From NCBI GenBank assembly GCA_021648025.1, contig JAKITO010000005.1, positions 1 to 64,000 of the forward strand: 64,000 nucleotides of DNA. Reading direction: 5' to 3'. Below the pieces are notes generated by a model. That model was given only the letters and a program-made list of their open reading frames with translations. It was not told the origin of the DNA and did not search any database. Position numbers and translations under genes: made by a program. Source of the DNA: Paracoccaceae bacterium. Lineage in GTDB: Bacteria > Pseudomonadota > Alphaproteobacteria > Rhodobacterales > Rhodobacteraceae. Below, piece after piece: positions 53,672 to 61,798 of this stretch. The stretch's first letter is position 1. Each line of letters opens with the position of its first letter.

Positions 53672-54706
53672 TCAGCGCCGCTTTAATGTGTCGCCAAATG
53701 AAATGGTTGGAGTCAGAACAATTGTGCGGTCTTGACCGGTCGGATTGGCCGGTGCGTCATCCATCGAAGAGGCGATGATCTCCGCCGCCTTACGGCCAAT
53801 TTCCAACCGGCAGGCATCCATTGTTGCCAGTTGTCGCGGCAGGCCTTGCAACAATTCCACACCGTTGAACCCGGCCAGACCAATCTGCCCGGGCACATCA
53901 ATGCCTTCGTCCAGCAAATGCAAAAGCCCCCCGGCCCCGATCATATCGTTGGAATAATACAGGAAATCCAGATCTGGAGACCTCTCAAGAATGGCGCGCG
54001 TCATCTCGCGACCTTTTGCCAGGGCCGACCCGCCGGAATAAAAATCGCGATCCTCGATCTCGATCCCGCCTTTGGCCAGCGCCTCGGTGAAGCCTTCGAA
54101 CCGTTTGCGGGCGCGGTGGTCCAGCGGCATTTTGGTGCCCATAAAGCCGATGTGACGATACCCTGCCTTGAGGATGGCCTTGGCCATCTCGGCCCCGGCG
54201 CGGCGATGTGAAATACCGACCATGGCGTCAACCGGATTGCCATCGGTGTCCATGATCTCGACCACCGGAACGCCCGCGTTTTCCAGCATCGCACGGGCCG
54301 CTTCGGAATGTTCCAACCCGGCGATTATCACCCCGGACGGGCGCCACGACAGCATTTCGTATAAAACCCGCTCTTCTTTTTCCGGCAAATAATCGGTAAC
54401 GCCGACCACCGGCTGTAATGCGGTATCTTCCAGGATTTGGTTGATGCCGGTCAGCACCTCGGGGAACACCATGTTGGACAGGGACGGGATGATCACCGCC
54501 ACCAGATTAACCCGGTTCGACGCCAATGCCCCGGCGATTTTATTGGGGACGTAACCCAGTTCCTTGGCGGCCGCCTGAACTTTGGTGCGGGTGGCGGCAG
54601 ACACATCGCCGCGATTGCGCAACACCCGGCTGACAGTCATTTCAGAGACGCCCGATGCTTCTGAAACGTCGCGCAGGGTAAGGGGGCGTTTGGTAGCTTT
54701 TGACAC
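53672..54706 (-). CDS. LacI-family transcriptional regulator (GntR/GluR-like)
   Basis: The protein is 344 residues from the GTG at 54706, with AGGA about ten bases upstream; the open frame extends further without homology. The N-terminal LacI helix-turn-helix is LTLRDVSEASGVSEMTVSRVLRNRGDVSAATRTKVQAAAKELGYVPNKIAGAL. The rest is a periplasmic-binding-protein-like sugar-sensing domain (VAVIIPSLSNMVFPEVLTGINQIL...LGLAGFNGVELLQG-type). Such regulators usually control sugar-acid uptake and catabolism genes, but none is adjacent. The only neighbour on the strand is the YcaQ-type glycosylase, three bases downstream. Confidence 0.88.
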   Translation of the reverse strand: MSKATKRPLTLRDVSEASGVSEMTVSRVLRNRGDVSAATRTKVQAAAKELGYVPNKIAGALASNRVNLVAVIIPSLSNMVFPEVLTGINQILEDTALQPVVGVTDYLPEKEERVLYEMLSWRPSGVIIAGLEHSEAARAMLENAGVPVVEIMDTDGNPVDAMVGISHRRAGAEMAKAILKAGYRHIGFMGTKMPLDHRARKRFEGFTEALAKGGIEIEDRDFYSGGSALAKGREMTRAILERSPDLDFLYYSNDMIGAGGLLHLLDEGIDVPGQIGLAGFNGVELLQGLPRQLATMDACRLEIGRKAAEIIASSMDDAPANPTGQDRTIVLTPTISFGDTLKRR

Positions 54707-54829
54707 GACGGTAAATCCTGGATTGTTCACCGTGATGTTAGGCAATCCGGCGACCCTGTACAACTGCTACGCAAACGCCGCGACAATAACCATGACATTC
54801 ACGAATTTCCCGGATAAGAAAACGGGATT

Positions 54830-54906
54830 GGCCCCGTGGCTCAACTGGATAGAGCAGCCCCCTCCTAAGGGGCAGGTTAGTGGTTCGAATCCACTCGGGG
54901 TCACCA
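54830..54906 (+). tRNA. tRNA-Arg (anticodon CCU)
   Basis: A complete cloverleaf with encoded CCA can be folded. The acceptor GGCCCCG pairs with CGGGGTC (one G-U), and the D stem is GCTC/GAGC. The anticodon stem GCCCC/GGGGC has loop CTCCTAA (anticodon CCT), and the T arm is GTGG-TTCGAAT-CCAC. Length is 77 including CCA. It reads AGG codons. The gene borders a genomic-island remnant, and tRNA-Arg 3' ends are common integration sites. Confidence 0.96.
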
Positions 54907-55009
54907 AAAACACCTTTAAAATATGGCCTATTTACAGGGCTTTGCGCAGAAGCTTGCAGAAACTTACGAAGCGATACGGGCCGCATTCGGGGAAAATGGC
55001 GGAAATCTC

Positions 55010-55028
55010 GTACAAAACCTGTACAAAA
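55010..55028. repeat. GTACAAAA direct repeat downstream of the tRNA
   Basis: GTACAAAA occurs at 55010-55017 and 55021-55028, 11 bases start to start. It lies between the tRNA and the phage-type gene and could be an integrase arm-site pair or a control site. The 54907-55061 gap otherwise shows nothing I recognise. Confidence 0.25.
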
Positions 55029-55061
55029 TTCGCACGTGTTTGCGCACTTTGAGGCCAGCCA

Positions 55062-55571
55062 ATGAGCTGGCGCGTCGCAAATGAATGCGCTGAACGCAAG
55101 TTTGGCAGCGCTGCCCGCAAACAGATCATCATGTTCCTTGCCGACAAGGCGAGTGACGATGGTTCTGGCATCTGGTGTTCCAAGGGCACTATTCAACGGC
55201 ACACGGAGCTTGGCGAAAGTACGGTAAAACGCACGATCGGCGACTTCCTGAAGGAAGGCATCCTGATCGAGACTGGCCGCAGGAAGTGCAAGAACGGCTT
55301 CACCGTCGTCTACCACATCTCTTTGGCACAAATTGCCTTGCTGGAATCGACCGTAGAACCCGAGATCGCGACGGGGTCCATGGTGGACGGGGTACCGGGT
55401 CCGCAGTGGACCCCAAACCATCCTAAAACCATCCATAAACCACCAACGCGCAAGCGCGAGGCAGCGGAGGCTTCAGAATCTGGAAAGATTTTGGCGGCAT
55501 ATCCGCCCGACCGACTGCGCGGCAAAGCGGCCTGCCTTGCCCAGATCGAAGTGGCCATGAAGGAAGGATGA
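55062..55571 (+). CDS. Helix-turn-helix protein of phage-replication type, probably 3'-truncated
   Basis: The 169-residue protein begins MSWRVANECAERKFGSAARKQIIMFLADKASDDGSGIWCSKGTIQRHTELGESTVKRTIGDFLKEGIL, a winged-helix domain of the HTH_36 type found in prophage and island replication or regulatory proteins. A Pro/Thr-rich linker follows (GPQWTPNHPKTIHKPPTRKREA). The C-terminus AAYPPDRLRGKAACLAQIEVAMKEG stops where I would expect such proteins to continue. The stop overlaps the start of a beheaded toxin gene, so a deletion seems to have fused the two. GAGG lies seven bases before the ATG. Confidence 0.62.
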   Translation: MSWRVANECAERKFGSAARKQIIMFLADKASDDGSGIWCSKGTIQRHTELGESTVKRTIGDFLKEGILIETGRRKCKNGFTVVYHISLAQIALLESTVEPEIATGSMVDGVPGPQWTPNHPKTIHKPPTRKREAAEASESGKILAAYPPDRLRGKAACLAQIEVAMKEG

Positions 55572-55738
55572 GTTACTTGCAGGGGGCTGGCCCCGGTTAT
55601 CGCGTCTACTTTGGCAAAGACGGCGATAAGCTTGTGATCCTGCTTTGTGGCAACACAAAAAAGCGCCAGTCCAAAGACATCGAGCAGGCCAACGCATTTT
55701 GGGACGATTACAAGAAACGAAAACAGAAAGGAGACTGA
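55568..55738 (+). pseudogene. 5'-truncated RelE/HigB-type toxin gene
   Basis: The 56-codon frame contains GPGYRVYFGKDGDKLVILLCGNTKKRQSKDIEQANAFWDDYKKRK. This is the C-terminal half of HigB/RelE-like addiction-module killer proteins (normally about 100 residues). The N-terminal 45 or so residues are missing and are replaced by SYLQGA from the overlap with the upstream gene. Loss of the N-terminal strand and helices should abolish toxicity. An AAAGGAG at the 3' end serves the following antitoxin gene. Confidence 0.75.
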
Positions 55739-55739
55739 C

Positions 55740-56057
55740 ATGCCGCTGACTAAAGATTTCAAAGGCACGATCAAAGCACGCGCCGAGCGCGATCCCGAGT
55801 TTCGGGCTGGTTTGTTCCGCGAAGCAATCGAAGCGATGCTCAGTGACGACTTTGAGACCGGCAAGGTGCTGTTACGCGACTACGTGAACGCCACCGTCGG
55901 GTTCGAAACCCTTGCTAAGGATATGCAGAAAGACCCCAAGAGCCTGATGCGTATGCTTAGCGCAACAGGAAACCCTCGTGCCAATAATCTCTTTGCTATG
56001 ATAGCCCGCCTCAGGCAACGCGAGGAACTGTCATTTCCGGTGGCACAACATAACTAA
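55740..56057 (+). CDS. Addiction-module antitoxin (HigA-like HTH protein)
   Basis: The 105-residue protein begins MPLTKDFKGTIKARAERDPEFRAGLFREAIEAMLSDDFETGKVLLRDYVNATVGFETLA, followed by a helix-turn-helix (KDMQKDPKSLMRMLSATGNPRANNLFAMIARLRQRE). This is the probable-addiction-module antidote family paired with HigB-like toxins. The ATG at 55740 follows AAAGGAGACTGAC. It appears intact although its toxin is truncated, so it may persist as a free regulator or as an immunity remnant. Confidence 0.82.
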   Translation: MPLTKDFKGTIKARAERDPEFRAGLFREAIEAMLSDDFETGKVLLRDYVNATVGFETLAKDMQKDPKSLMRMLSATGNPRANNLFAMIARLRQREELSFPVAQHN

Positions 56058-56300
56058 TTCTGCGCATGAGGGCGGAAAGCGGAAATTCGCAGTAGTCGTA
56101 AGAGCTTAACGCAGCTACCCAAAAGCGGACATTGGTCTCGCAGCCACATCAACGGGCCCGTGACCAATTGCGTGTTTCAAACCTCAAGAATACTTGAGCC
56201 TACAGACTCAATTTGTTGACCGATACTGACCTGCGCCCCAAGTTTTCTCCACCATTTGTAGAGTCCTTGGTTTGCTTTATGTTTCTGTGTTGGGTGGCGA
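56058..56300. other. Non-coding gap with AAAGCGGA-type repeats
   Basis: I see no gene in these 243 bp. GGAAAGCGGAAATT near 56074 and CAAAAGCGGACATT near 56120 are related direct repeats, each followed by TCGCAG within about ten bases. Such short sequences are common near rearranged DNA in this group. This is the boundary between the island remnant and gltS. Confidence 0.3.
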
Positions 56301-57509
56301 TCAAAGTCCAACAAAAAACTTGATTATGAATGCGTTGGCCAAGTCGACAAAAAACGCCGAGACCAGAGGCAATACAATGAACGCCAGTGGCGCTGCTCCG
56401 TATCGTTTGGTGACGGATGACATGTTGGCGATGGCCGTTGGCGTCGCCCCAAGCGAAAACCCGGCAAACCCCGCGCTGAGAACTGCCGCCTGATAGTTCC
56501 CGCCCAGCACGCGGAAGACCACGAACATGATAAATGTCACCGTCATCAGTACTTGCAGTGCCAGGACGGTCATCAGTGGCGCGCCAAGTTCGGCTAGAGA
56601 CCCAAGATTCATGCTCATCAGCGACATCGCCAGAAAGACCGACAGACTATAATCCGACACGACGGCCAGGGAGCGACTGCGGGCGGGCCATATCAGGCGG
56701 GGAAAGATATAGGGGATGGTGTTCGACATGATGATCCCGACCAGCAGGCAGGGGACAAACAGCGGCAGATCTAGCCCCGCTTCGGCGATGAAGATATTCG
56801 CCATGGCTCCGAGAAGAATGGCGATATGGATGGTCAGCATGCTCCGCATCAGGCTGATCTGATCGACTGTTCCATCGGGCGTGCCTTCGTCTTTGAACTC
56901 GAGGCCGACAATCGGGTCGGCATCTTCTTCGGCGCGCAGCTTGTTGCGGTCAATCAGGAACTTGGCAATCGGACCGCCGATCAGGGCGGCAAAGACAAGA
57001 CCAAGCGTGGCCGACGCAATGCCGATTTCAGCCGCCGCTGCAAAGCCGGTCGCCTCCTGAATTTTCGGACCCCAGGCAATCGCTGTGCCATGACCGCCGA
57101 TCAGCGCGGCCGAACCAAGCAGGACGGCGACGGGCGTTGGCAGGTCAAAGAGCACAGTACCGACCAATCCGACAACATTCTGAAGCAGCATAAAGCCAAC
57201 GGTCAGGCCAAGAAGGATTATCAGCAGCCTTCCGCCTTTGAACAAATCGGCGATCCGGGCGTTCAGACCGATGGTCGCGAAAAAAACCACAAGCAGATAG
57301 TCGCGAACTGCAAGGTCAAAAATAATCTGGCTTCCGGTGACGACAAAATACAGCCATGTGCCCAACGCAACAGCCAGGCCACCAGAGACCGGCTCGGGGA
57401 TGTTATAATTGCGCAGAAATGCCACTTTGCGGGTCAGGAAAGCCCCGAGGAAGTAGACAATAAAGCCCATCGTTACTGCGACAAACGCGTCTATTTGCAC
57501 TTCGTTCAT
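56301..57509 (-). CDS. gltS: Sodium/glutamate symporter GltS
   Basis: The 402-residue ESS-family carrier has about ten to twelve membrane segments. It begins QIDAFVAVTMGFIVYFLGAFLTRKVAFLRNYNIPEPVSGGL, with the conserved substrate-site sequence IPEPVSGG. SAALIGGHGTAIAWGPKIQEATGF is the second conserved reentrant region, mirrored by LSAGFAGFSLGATPTAIANMSSVTKRYG in the C-terminal half. It imports glutamate with sodium. GAGGGAC lies upstream of the ATG, and an alpha/beta-hydrolase lipoprotein gene lies 28 bp upstream on the same strand. Confidence 0.93.
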   Translation of the reverse strand: MNEVQIDAFVAVTMGFIVYFLGAFLTRKVAFLRNYNIPEPVSGGLAVALGTWLYFVVTGSQIIFDLAVRDYLLVVFFATIGLNARIADLFKGGRLLIILLGLTVGFMLLQNVVGLVGTVLFDLPTPVAVLLGSAALIGGHGTAIAWGPKIQEATGFAAAAEIGIASATLGLVFAALIGGPIAKFLIDRNKLRAEEDADPIVGLEFKDEGTPDGTVDQISLMRSMLTIHIAILLGAMANIFIAEAGLDLPLFVPCLLVGIIMSNTIPYIFPRLIWPARSRSLAVVSDYSLSVFLAMSLMSMNLGSLAELGAPLMTVLALQVLMTVTFIMFVVFRVLGGNYQAAVLSAGFAGFSLGATPTAIANMSSVTKRYGAAPLAFIVLPLVSAFFVDLANAFIIKFFVGL

Positions 57510-57537
57510 TTCAAGTCCCTCCTAAATTTGCCATCCA

Positions 57538-58584
57538 CTACCGGTCCAACAATTGTTGAAACGTCGGCAGCGCATCATTTGCGTCCCCGTCAAGCCTGTT
57601 TATCAGCGCAATCAAAGCCGCGGAATCTGCCAGAATGAAATGACCCAGGCCTCGGTCACTGGCAAACTCAGTGAGATCATAAACCGTGATCCGGTCATCC
57701 TCGACCTTGCCCGGATCAACATTGTTACCAACCCGCCTGGGCTTTCCTGCGAGAAAGCGCAGAAACCTCAGCGCTTTGTCTTTGCCAGAACCAAACACCA
57801 CAAACTGCTCTGGCAGAGGTTCCAGGGTCGAGACCTGCTGGTTAAACAGGTCGATATCAATATCAGGAGAAATCAGCACAACAGTCGCGATTTTGGCCGG
57901 CACCGGTGAGTTCGAATCCTGATATATCTGCCTAAGCGTTTCCATCAGCAAATTCGCGCCCATTGAATGGGCAACCAGTGAAATTTTGTCGGCCCGCGAA
58001 CGCGCAAGCCCATTCAGTAGTTCTGCAAGCCCGTTACGGGCAAACAACACACTATCACGGTCGTAGACATAAAGCCGCGGGTTGGCCGCCGATGGCCAGG
58101 AATACAGAACCATCGGGGCCTTTTGTCGGTAGTCATGCTTAATTTGCGCCACACGGTACAGAGCCTCGGCAAAATTGGTGTTGAAGCCGTGTATAAACAC
58201 CGTCACTTCGCGTTTGCCATCCTTGTCTACGGCAGCGGGTTCCAGAAAGGTCCTTTCCACCTGGGTTTTCAAGGCCGTAATTGATGCAAATTGATCCTGG
58301 TCAGCGATGGCAAAATCCGTATCCGGATCGACCAAACCAGATGGCCATTTGATTGTACCGGGTTCACGCGCGTTCGGTATCGACACCTCATAAGAGGCAA
58401 AGCTTAAGGTTTTCGACCGCCCCCCGCCAAAACCGCCGCCCGCCTCTTTGGCCCTGCTGGTAGCAACAAAAACTGTTTCGATTTGCTCGGCCTGATCTGG
58501 CGACGCAGTATACCCCAACTCACCGCGTGGTGCACAAGCGGCAAGAAGCGCAACAAAAAGAAGTGCTGGATATCCTGAATTCAC
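57538..58584 (-). CDS. Lipoprotein of the DUF900 alpha/beta-hydrolase family
   Basis: The 348-residue protein has a lipoprotein signal MNSGYPALLFVALLAAC (lipobox LAAC, Cys at 17). The hydrolase region shows VTVFIHGFNTNFAEALYRVAQI (oxyanion side), VLYSWPSAA, the nucleophile elbow LVAHSMGANLLMETLR, the acid at VVLISPDIDIDLF, and a C-terminal His candidate in GHFILADS. This is the DUF900 family of esterase-like proteins of unknown substrate. Its start overlaps (ATGA) the stop of a remnant ion-channel gene in the RND cluster. Confidence 0.82.
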   Translation of the reverse strand: MNSGYPALLFVALLAACAPRGELGYTASPDQAEQIETVFVATSRAKEAGGGFGGGRSKTLSFASYEVSIPNAREPGTIKWPSGLVDPDTDFAIADQDQFASITALKTQVERTFLEPAAVDKDGKREVTVFIHGFNTNFAEALYRVAQIKHDYRQKAPMVLYSWPSAANPRLYVYDRDSVLFARNGLAELLNGLARSRADKISLVAHSMGANLLMETLRQIYQDSNSPVPAKIATVVLISPDIDIDLFNQQVSTLEPLPEQFVVFGSGKDKALRFLRFLAGKPRRVGNNVDPGKVEDDRITVYDLTEFASDRGLGHFILADSAALIALINRLDGDANDALPTFQQLLDR

Positions 58585-58744
58585 GGCTTATTCCTCATCA
58601 GCTCACCAAAACAGTCAACCAGGTAAGCGGTTGCAATTCCGAACATCAAAACACCGGTGATGGATTCCATCGCACCAATATTCGGAACTGATCCGGCTTG
58701 AGTTTGTGCCAGTCCCTCATCGCTTGATCCAGGCAACAAGGCCG
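58581..58744 (-). pseudogene. C-terminal remnant of a two-TM ion-channel gene
   Basis: The frame between the RND pump stop and the lipoprotein start encodes IGAMESITGVLMFGIATAYLVDCFGELMRNK. This resembles the last helix of potassium-channel-family proteins, including the intact one at 63.1 kb (VTGLLTFGVSTAFLVGLVARVL). No pore or selectivity filter precedes it; the frame simply opens antisense-like into the RND gene. A start ATG at 58670 would give only 29 residues. I read it as a decayed channel gene whose stop still overlaps the next start. Confidence 0.45.
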
Positions 58745-61700
58745 CTAATCGGAATTCCCCAATTCGTTCTGCTTCACGCCAAAGAAAATTGCGTAAAGCG
58801 TCGGAACGACGATGAGAGTCAGTATTGTGGCAAAACTCAAACCGCAAATGATCACCACTGCCAAAGAATTGAAGAATGGATCCCACAACAACGGGATCAC
58901 GCCCAAGACTGTTGTCAGGACACCCAGAGAGACAGGTCGAAGGCGGCTGACGGCGGCATCAACGATCGCCTGCATTCGTGCTTTGCCATCCGATATTTGC
59001 GTATCGGTTTCATCGATCAGAACAATGGCGTTTTTAATCAGCATTCCGATCAGTGACAAAATGCCCAGAATTGCCATGAATTCCAACGGGGTTTGGGTGA
59101 TCACCAGCCCCCAGACGACCCCAATCAGGGCGAGTGGTACGGTTAACCAGATGATTAGCGGCTGGCGCACGGCGTTGAACAGCAGGATCACCACGACAAT
59201 CATCGCACCAATCCCGATTGGCATGGTCGCGGCAAGGCCTGCGTTTGCCTCGGCGCTATTGCCGAATTCGCCTTTCCATTCCATTTTATAACCGGGCGGC
59301 AGGGCAATGGCCTCAACAGGTGCGCGCACGGCTGCGAACAAATCGCCTGAAAGAACACCAGATGCATTGTCAGCTTGTGCGGTAATCGCAAGCTGGCGGT
59401 CAATGCGCCTTAGATTGCCGGATTCAAACACCAGTTCGAACCTGTCCACAACTTGTGCAATCGGGATATATCCGCCTGCGATCTGGCTGAATACTTGAAT
59501 ATCACGCAACCCTGCGATGTCATTTCGATCCACCTCAAAGGGGCGCATCACAATATTTCGCAGTTCCTCGCCTTCCCGGTAAACACCTATATTGGCACCG
59601 TTGAGATGGGAATAAATCGCATTCGATATCTCGCCCTGCGTCAGACCCAGCCGTCGGGCGTTTTGGGTATTGATGATGGGGCGCATGACTTTGACCTGCT
59701 CGCGCCAGTCATCCTTGATGGCAACAGCGCCCGCATCAGCCAAAATATCCTTGGCCTGATCAGACAGGCCGCGCAACACGATTGGGTCCGAGCCAAAGAA
59801 GCGTGCTTCGATTGTTGAACCACCACCCGGGCCCAGGACAAATTTCCAGACTTTCGTGTTGGAGGCTAAATAGTTTTCGCTGATCCAGGATTGAATTGCC
59901 GGACGAAGGCGTTCAATATTCCGGTAATCATCCACATCAACAAGAATTTGGCCATAGGCCGAACTGCTGTCCTCCGCCGCATAGGTCAGCATAAAGCGCG
60001 AATGCCCGCCACCAATCATTGTGTTGGTTCCGATGACGCTATCAAGCGTGCGAATATGGTCGGCAATCTCGACCAAATCACTTTGGGTTTGGGTAATGTC
60101 CGTGCCTTGCGGCAAGAAATAATCAACCACAAACTGCGGGCGGGTCGACGTGGGGAAAAACCCGGCGGGCACCATGGAGAACCCAAGGATCGCCGAGCCA
60201 AACAGTGCCACAACAATGGTCATCGTCACCATTCGCACGCGAATTGCACCGCTTAGCAACTTGCGATAGGCGCGAAGGAAAAAATGCTCCTCTTTCGCTT
60301 CGACTTTGCCGGGTTTCAGCAGCAAGGTGCAGAAATACGGTGTCAGCCAAATGGCAACCAACCATGAAAACAACAATGCAATGGTAATTGTATAAAACAG
60401 GCTGCCCGCATATTCGCCGGTGCCATCCGGTGATAACCCGATGGGTGAGAAGGCCAGAAACCCAACCACTGTACCGCCCAGCAATGGCCACTTGGTCTTG
60501 TTCACGACAGAAATTGCCGCTGTGGCCGTATCTTCACCCTTTTGGACACGCACCAAGGTACCTTCAACCACGACAATGGCATTGTCCACCAGCATCCCCA
60601 GCGCAATGATCAGCGCCCCCAGCGATATGCGCTGCATTTCCAGCCCATAGGCATACATGCCAAACAATGTGCCGGCAACGGTGACCAAAAGGATGCCGCC
60701 CATCAAAAGGCCCGAGCGCAGGCCCATAAATATCAAAAGCGTGCCCACCACAATCGCCAGTGCCAGTGCGACATTCATCACAAAGTCGGCGACCGAGGCT
60801 TTGACACTGGAGGATTGATCAGAAATTGGCGTGATGTCGATGCCAATTGGCCGGTCAACAATCAGCGCGTCAATACGGTCCTTTATCGCCTGCCCCATTA
60901 TCACGACGTTGCCACCCTGAACATTCGAAATACTAATCCCGATGGCTGGCTGACCATCCCGATACAACAGACGGGATGCCGGTTCTTTCAGACCGCGCGA
61001 CACCGTTGCAATATCAGACAGGCGGAAGGACGCCCCGGTCTGTGGATTGGTGACAATAAGGTTCTCGATTGCGGTTATCGATTCAACGGCCCCTTGGGCG
61101 CGCACCGCTATTCGGGTCGGTCCGGCAACGATTGACCCGCCCGGCGTTACCAAATTCTGCCCTTTCAGAACATCGGCGATCTGACCCGGTGTGAGCCCCA
61201 ACTTAATCAATCTTGCGGGGGCGTATTCAACATAAATGACCTGATCCTGCACACCGTTCAGGACAACTTTTGAAACGCCTTTAACCCTAACCAGTTCGCG
61301 TTGAAGATCTTTCGCATATTCATGAAGCTCCGTGATGGAGAAACCTTCGCCGGTGATTGCAAAATACAGGGCAAAGACGTCACCAAAATCATCAAAGACC
61401 TGACTTGTCAGTGCATTCGGGGGCAAGCTGCCCTGAACATCCCCGATTTTTGCCCGCATCTGCGCAAAACGCTGATTCAGCTCCGGACGCCCTTTCGCGG
61501 ATTTAATCGTGAATTCCACTGAAATCTGGCTCAGGCCCGGAGACGAAACCGAACTCACTTCTTTCACACCGCTCAATTGCTGCAGTGCATTTTCAAGAAC
61601 CTCGGAAACTTCAAGTGCCACTTCTTCGGCGCTTGCACCGGGATAAGGTGTTACGATCTGGGCTTGTCGGATGAGAAACTCAGGGTCCTCAAATCGTGGA

Positions 61701-61795
61701 AGGGCGGAATAGGCATACATACCAGCCGCCAGAATAAGCAAGGTTGCCAGCGCGGATATAACACGCTTTTCAATCGCAAATCGCGCAAAGTCCAT
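58745..61795 (-). CDS. RND-family efflux pump permease (HAE1, AcrB-like)
   Basis: The 1016-residue inner-membrane pump has twelve expected membrane helices in two repeats. The start FARFAIEKRVISALATLLILAAGMYAYSALPRFEDPEF and the periplasmic block VTPYPGASAEEVALEVSEVLENAL are typical. The proton-relay helix is LGALIIALGMLVDNAIVVVEGTLVR, with its acidic residue. WLTPYFCTLLLKPG and LSLIGMLIKNAIVLIDE mark the second half. It exports hydrophobic compounds with the adaptor encoded just upstream (3-bp gap). No outer-membrane TolC-type gene is in the window. Confidence 0.95.
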   Translation of the reverse strand: MDFARFAIEKRVISALATLLILAAGMYAYSALPRFEDPEFLIRQAQIVTPYPGASAEEVALEVSEVLENALQQLSGVKEVSSVSSPGLSQISVEFTIKSAKGRPELNQRFAQMRAKIGDVQGSLPPNALTSQVFDDFGDVFALYFAITGEGFSITELHEYAKDLQRELVRVKGVSKVVLNGVQDQVIYVEYAPARLIKLGLTPGQIADVLKGQNLVTPGGSIVAGPTRIAVRAQGAVESITAIENLIVTNPQTGASFRLSDIATVSRGLKEPASRLLYRDGQPAIGISISNVQGGNVVIMGQAIKDRIDALIVDRPIGIDITPISDQSSSVKASVADFVMNVALALAIVVGTLLIFMGLRSGLLMGGILLVTVAGTLFGMYAYGLEMQRISLGALIIALGMLVDNAIVVVEGTLVRVQKGEDTATAAISVVNKTKWPLLGGTVVGFLAFSPIGLSPDGTGEYAGSLFYTITIALLFSWLVAIWLTPYFCTLLLKPGKVEAKEEHFFLRAYRKLLSGAIRVRMVTMTIVVALFGSAILGFSMVPAGFFPTSTRPQFVVDYFLPQGTDITQTQSDLVEIADHIRTLDSVIGTNTMIGGGHSRFMLTYAAEDSSSAYGQILVDVDDYRNIERLRPAIQSWISENYLASNTKVWKFVLGPGGGSTIEARFFGSDPIVLRGLSDQAKDILADAGAVAIKDDWREQVKVMRPIINTQNARRLGLTQGEISNAIYSHLNGANIGVYREGEELRNIVMRPFEVDRNDIAGLRDIQVFSQIAGGYIPIAQVVDRFELVFESGNLRRIDRQLAITAQADNASGVLSGDLFAAVRAPVEAIALPPGYKMEWKGEFGNSAEANAGLAATMPIGIGAMIVVVILLFNAVRQPLIIWLTVPLALIGVVWGLVITQTPLEFMAILGILSLIGMLIKNAIVLIDETDTQISDGKARMQAIVDAAVSRLRPVSLGVLTTVLGVIPLLWDPFFNSLAVVIICGLSFATILTLIVVPTLYAIFFGVKQNELGNSD

Positions 61796-61798
61796 GAT

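Noticed and set aside
54907-56300. Complete prophage or integrative element
   Set aside because: No integrase, structural or transfer genes, and no visible duplicate of the tRNA end.
58581-58886. 101-residue gene overlapping the end of the RND pump
   Set aside because: The first half is a frame-shifted reading of the pump gene; only the last 30-50 residues resemble a protein, so it is listed as a remnant.
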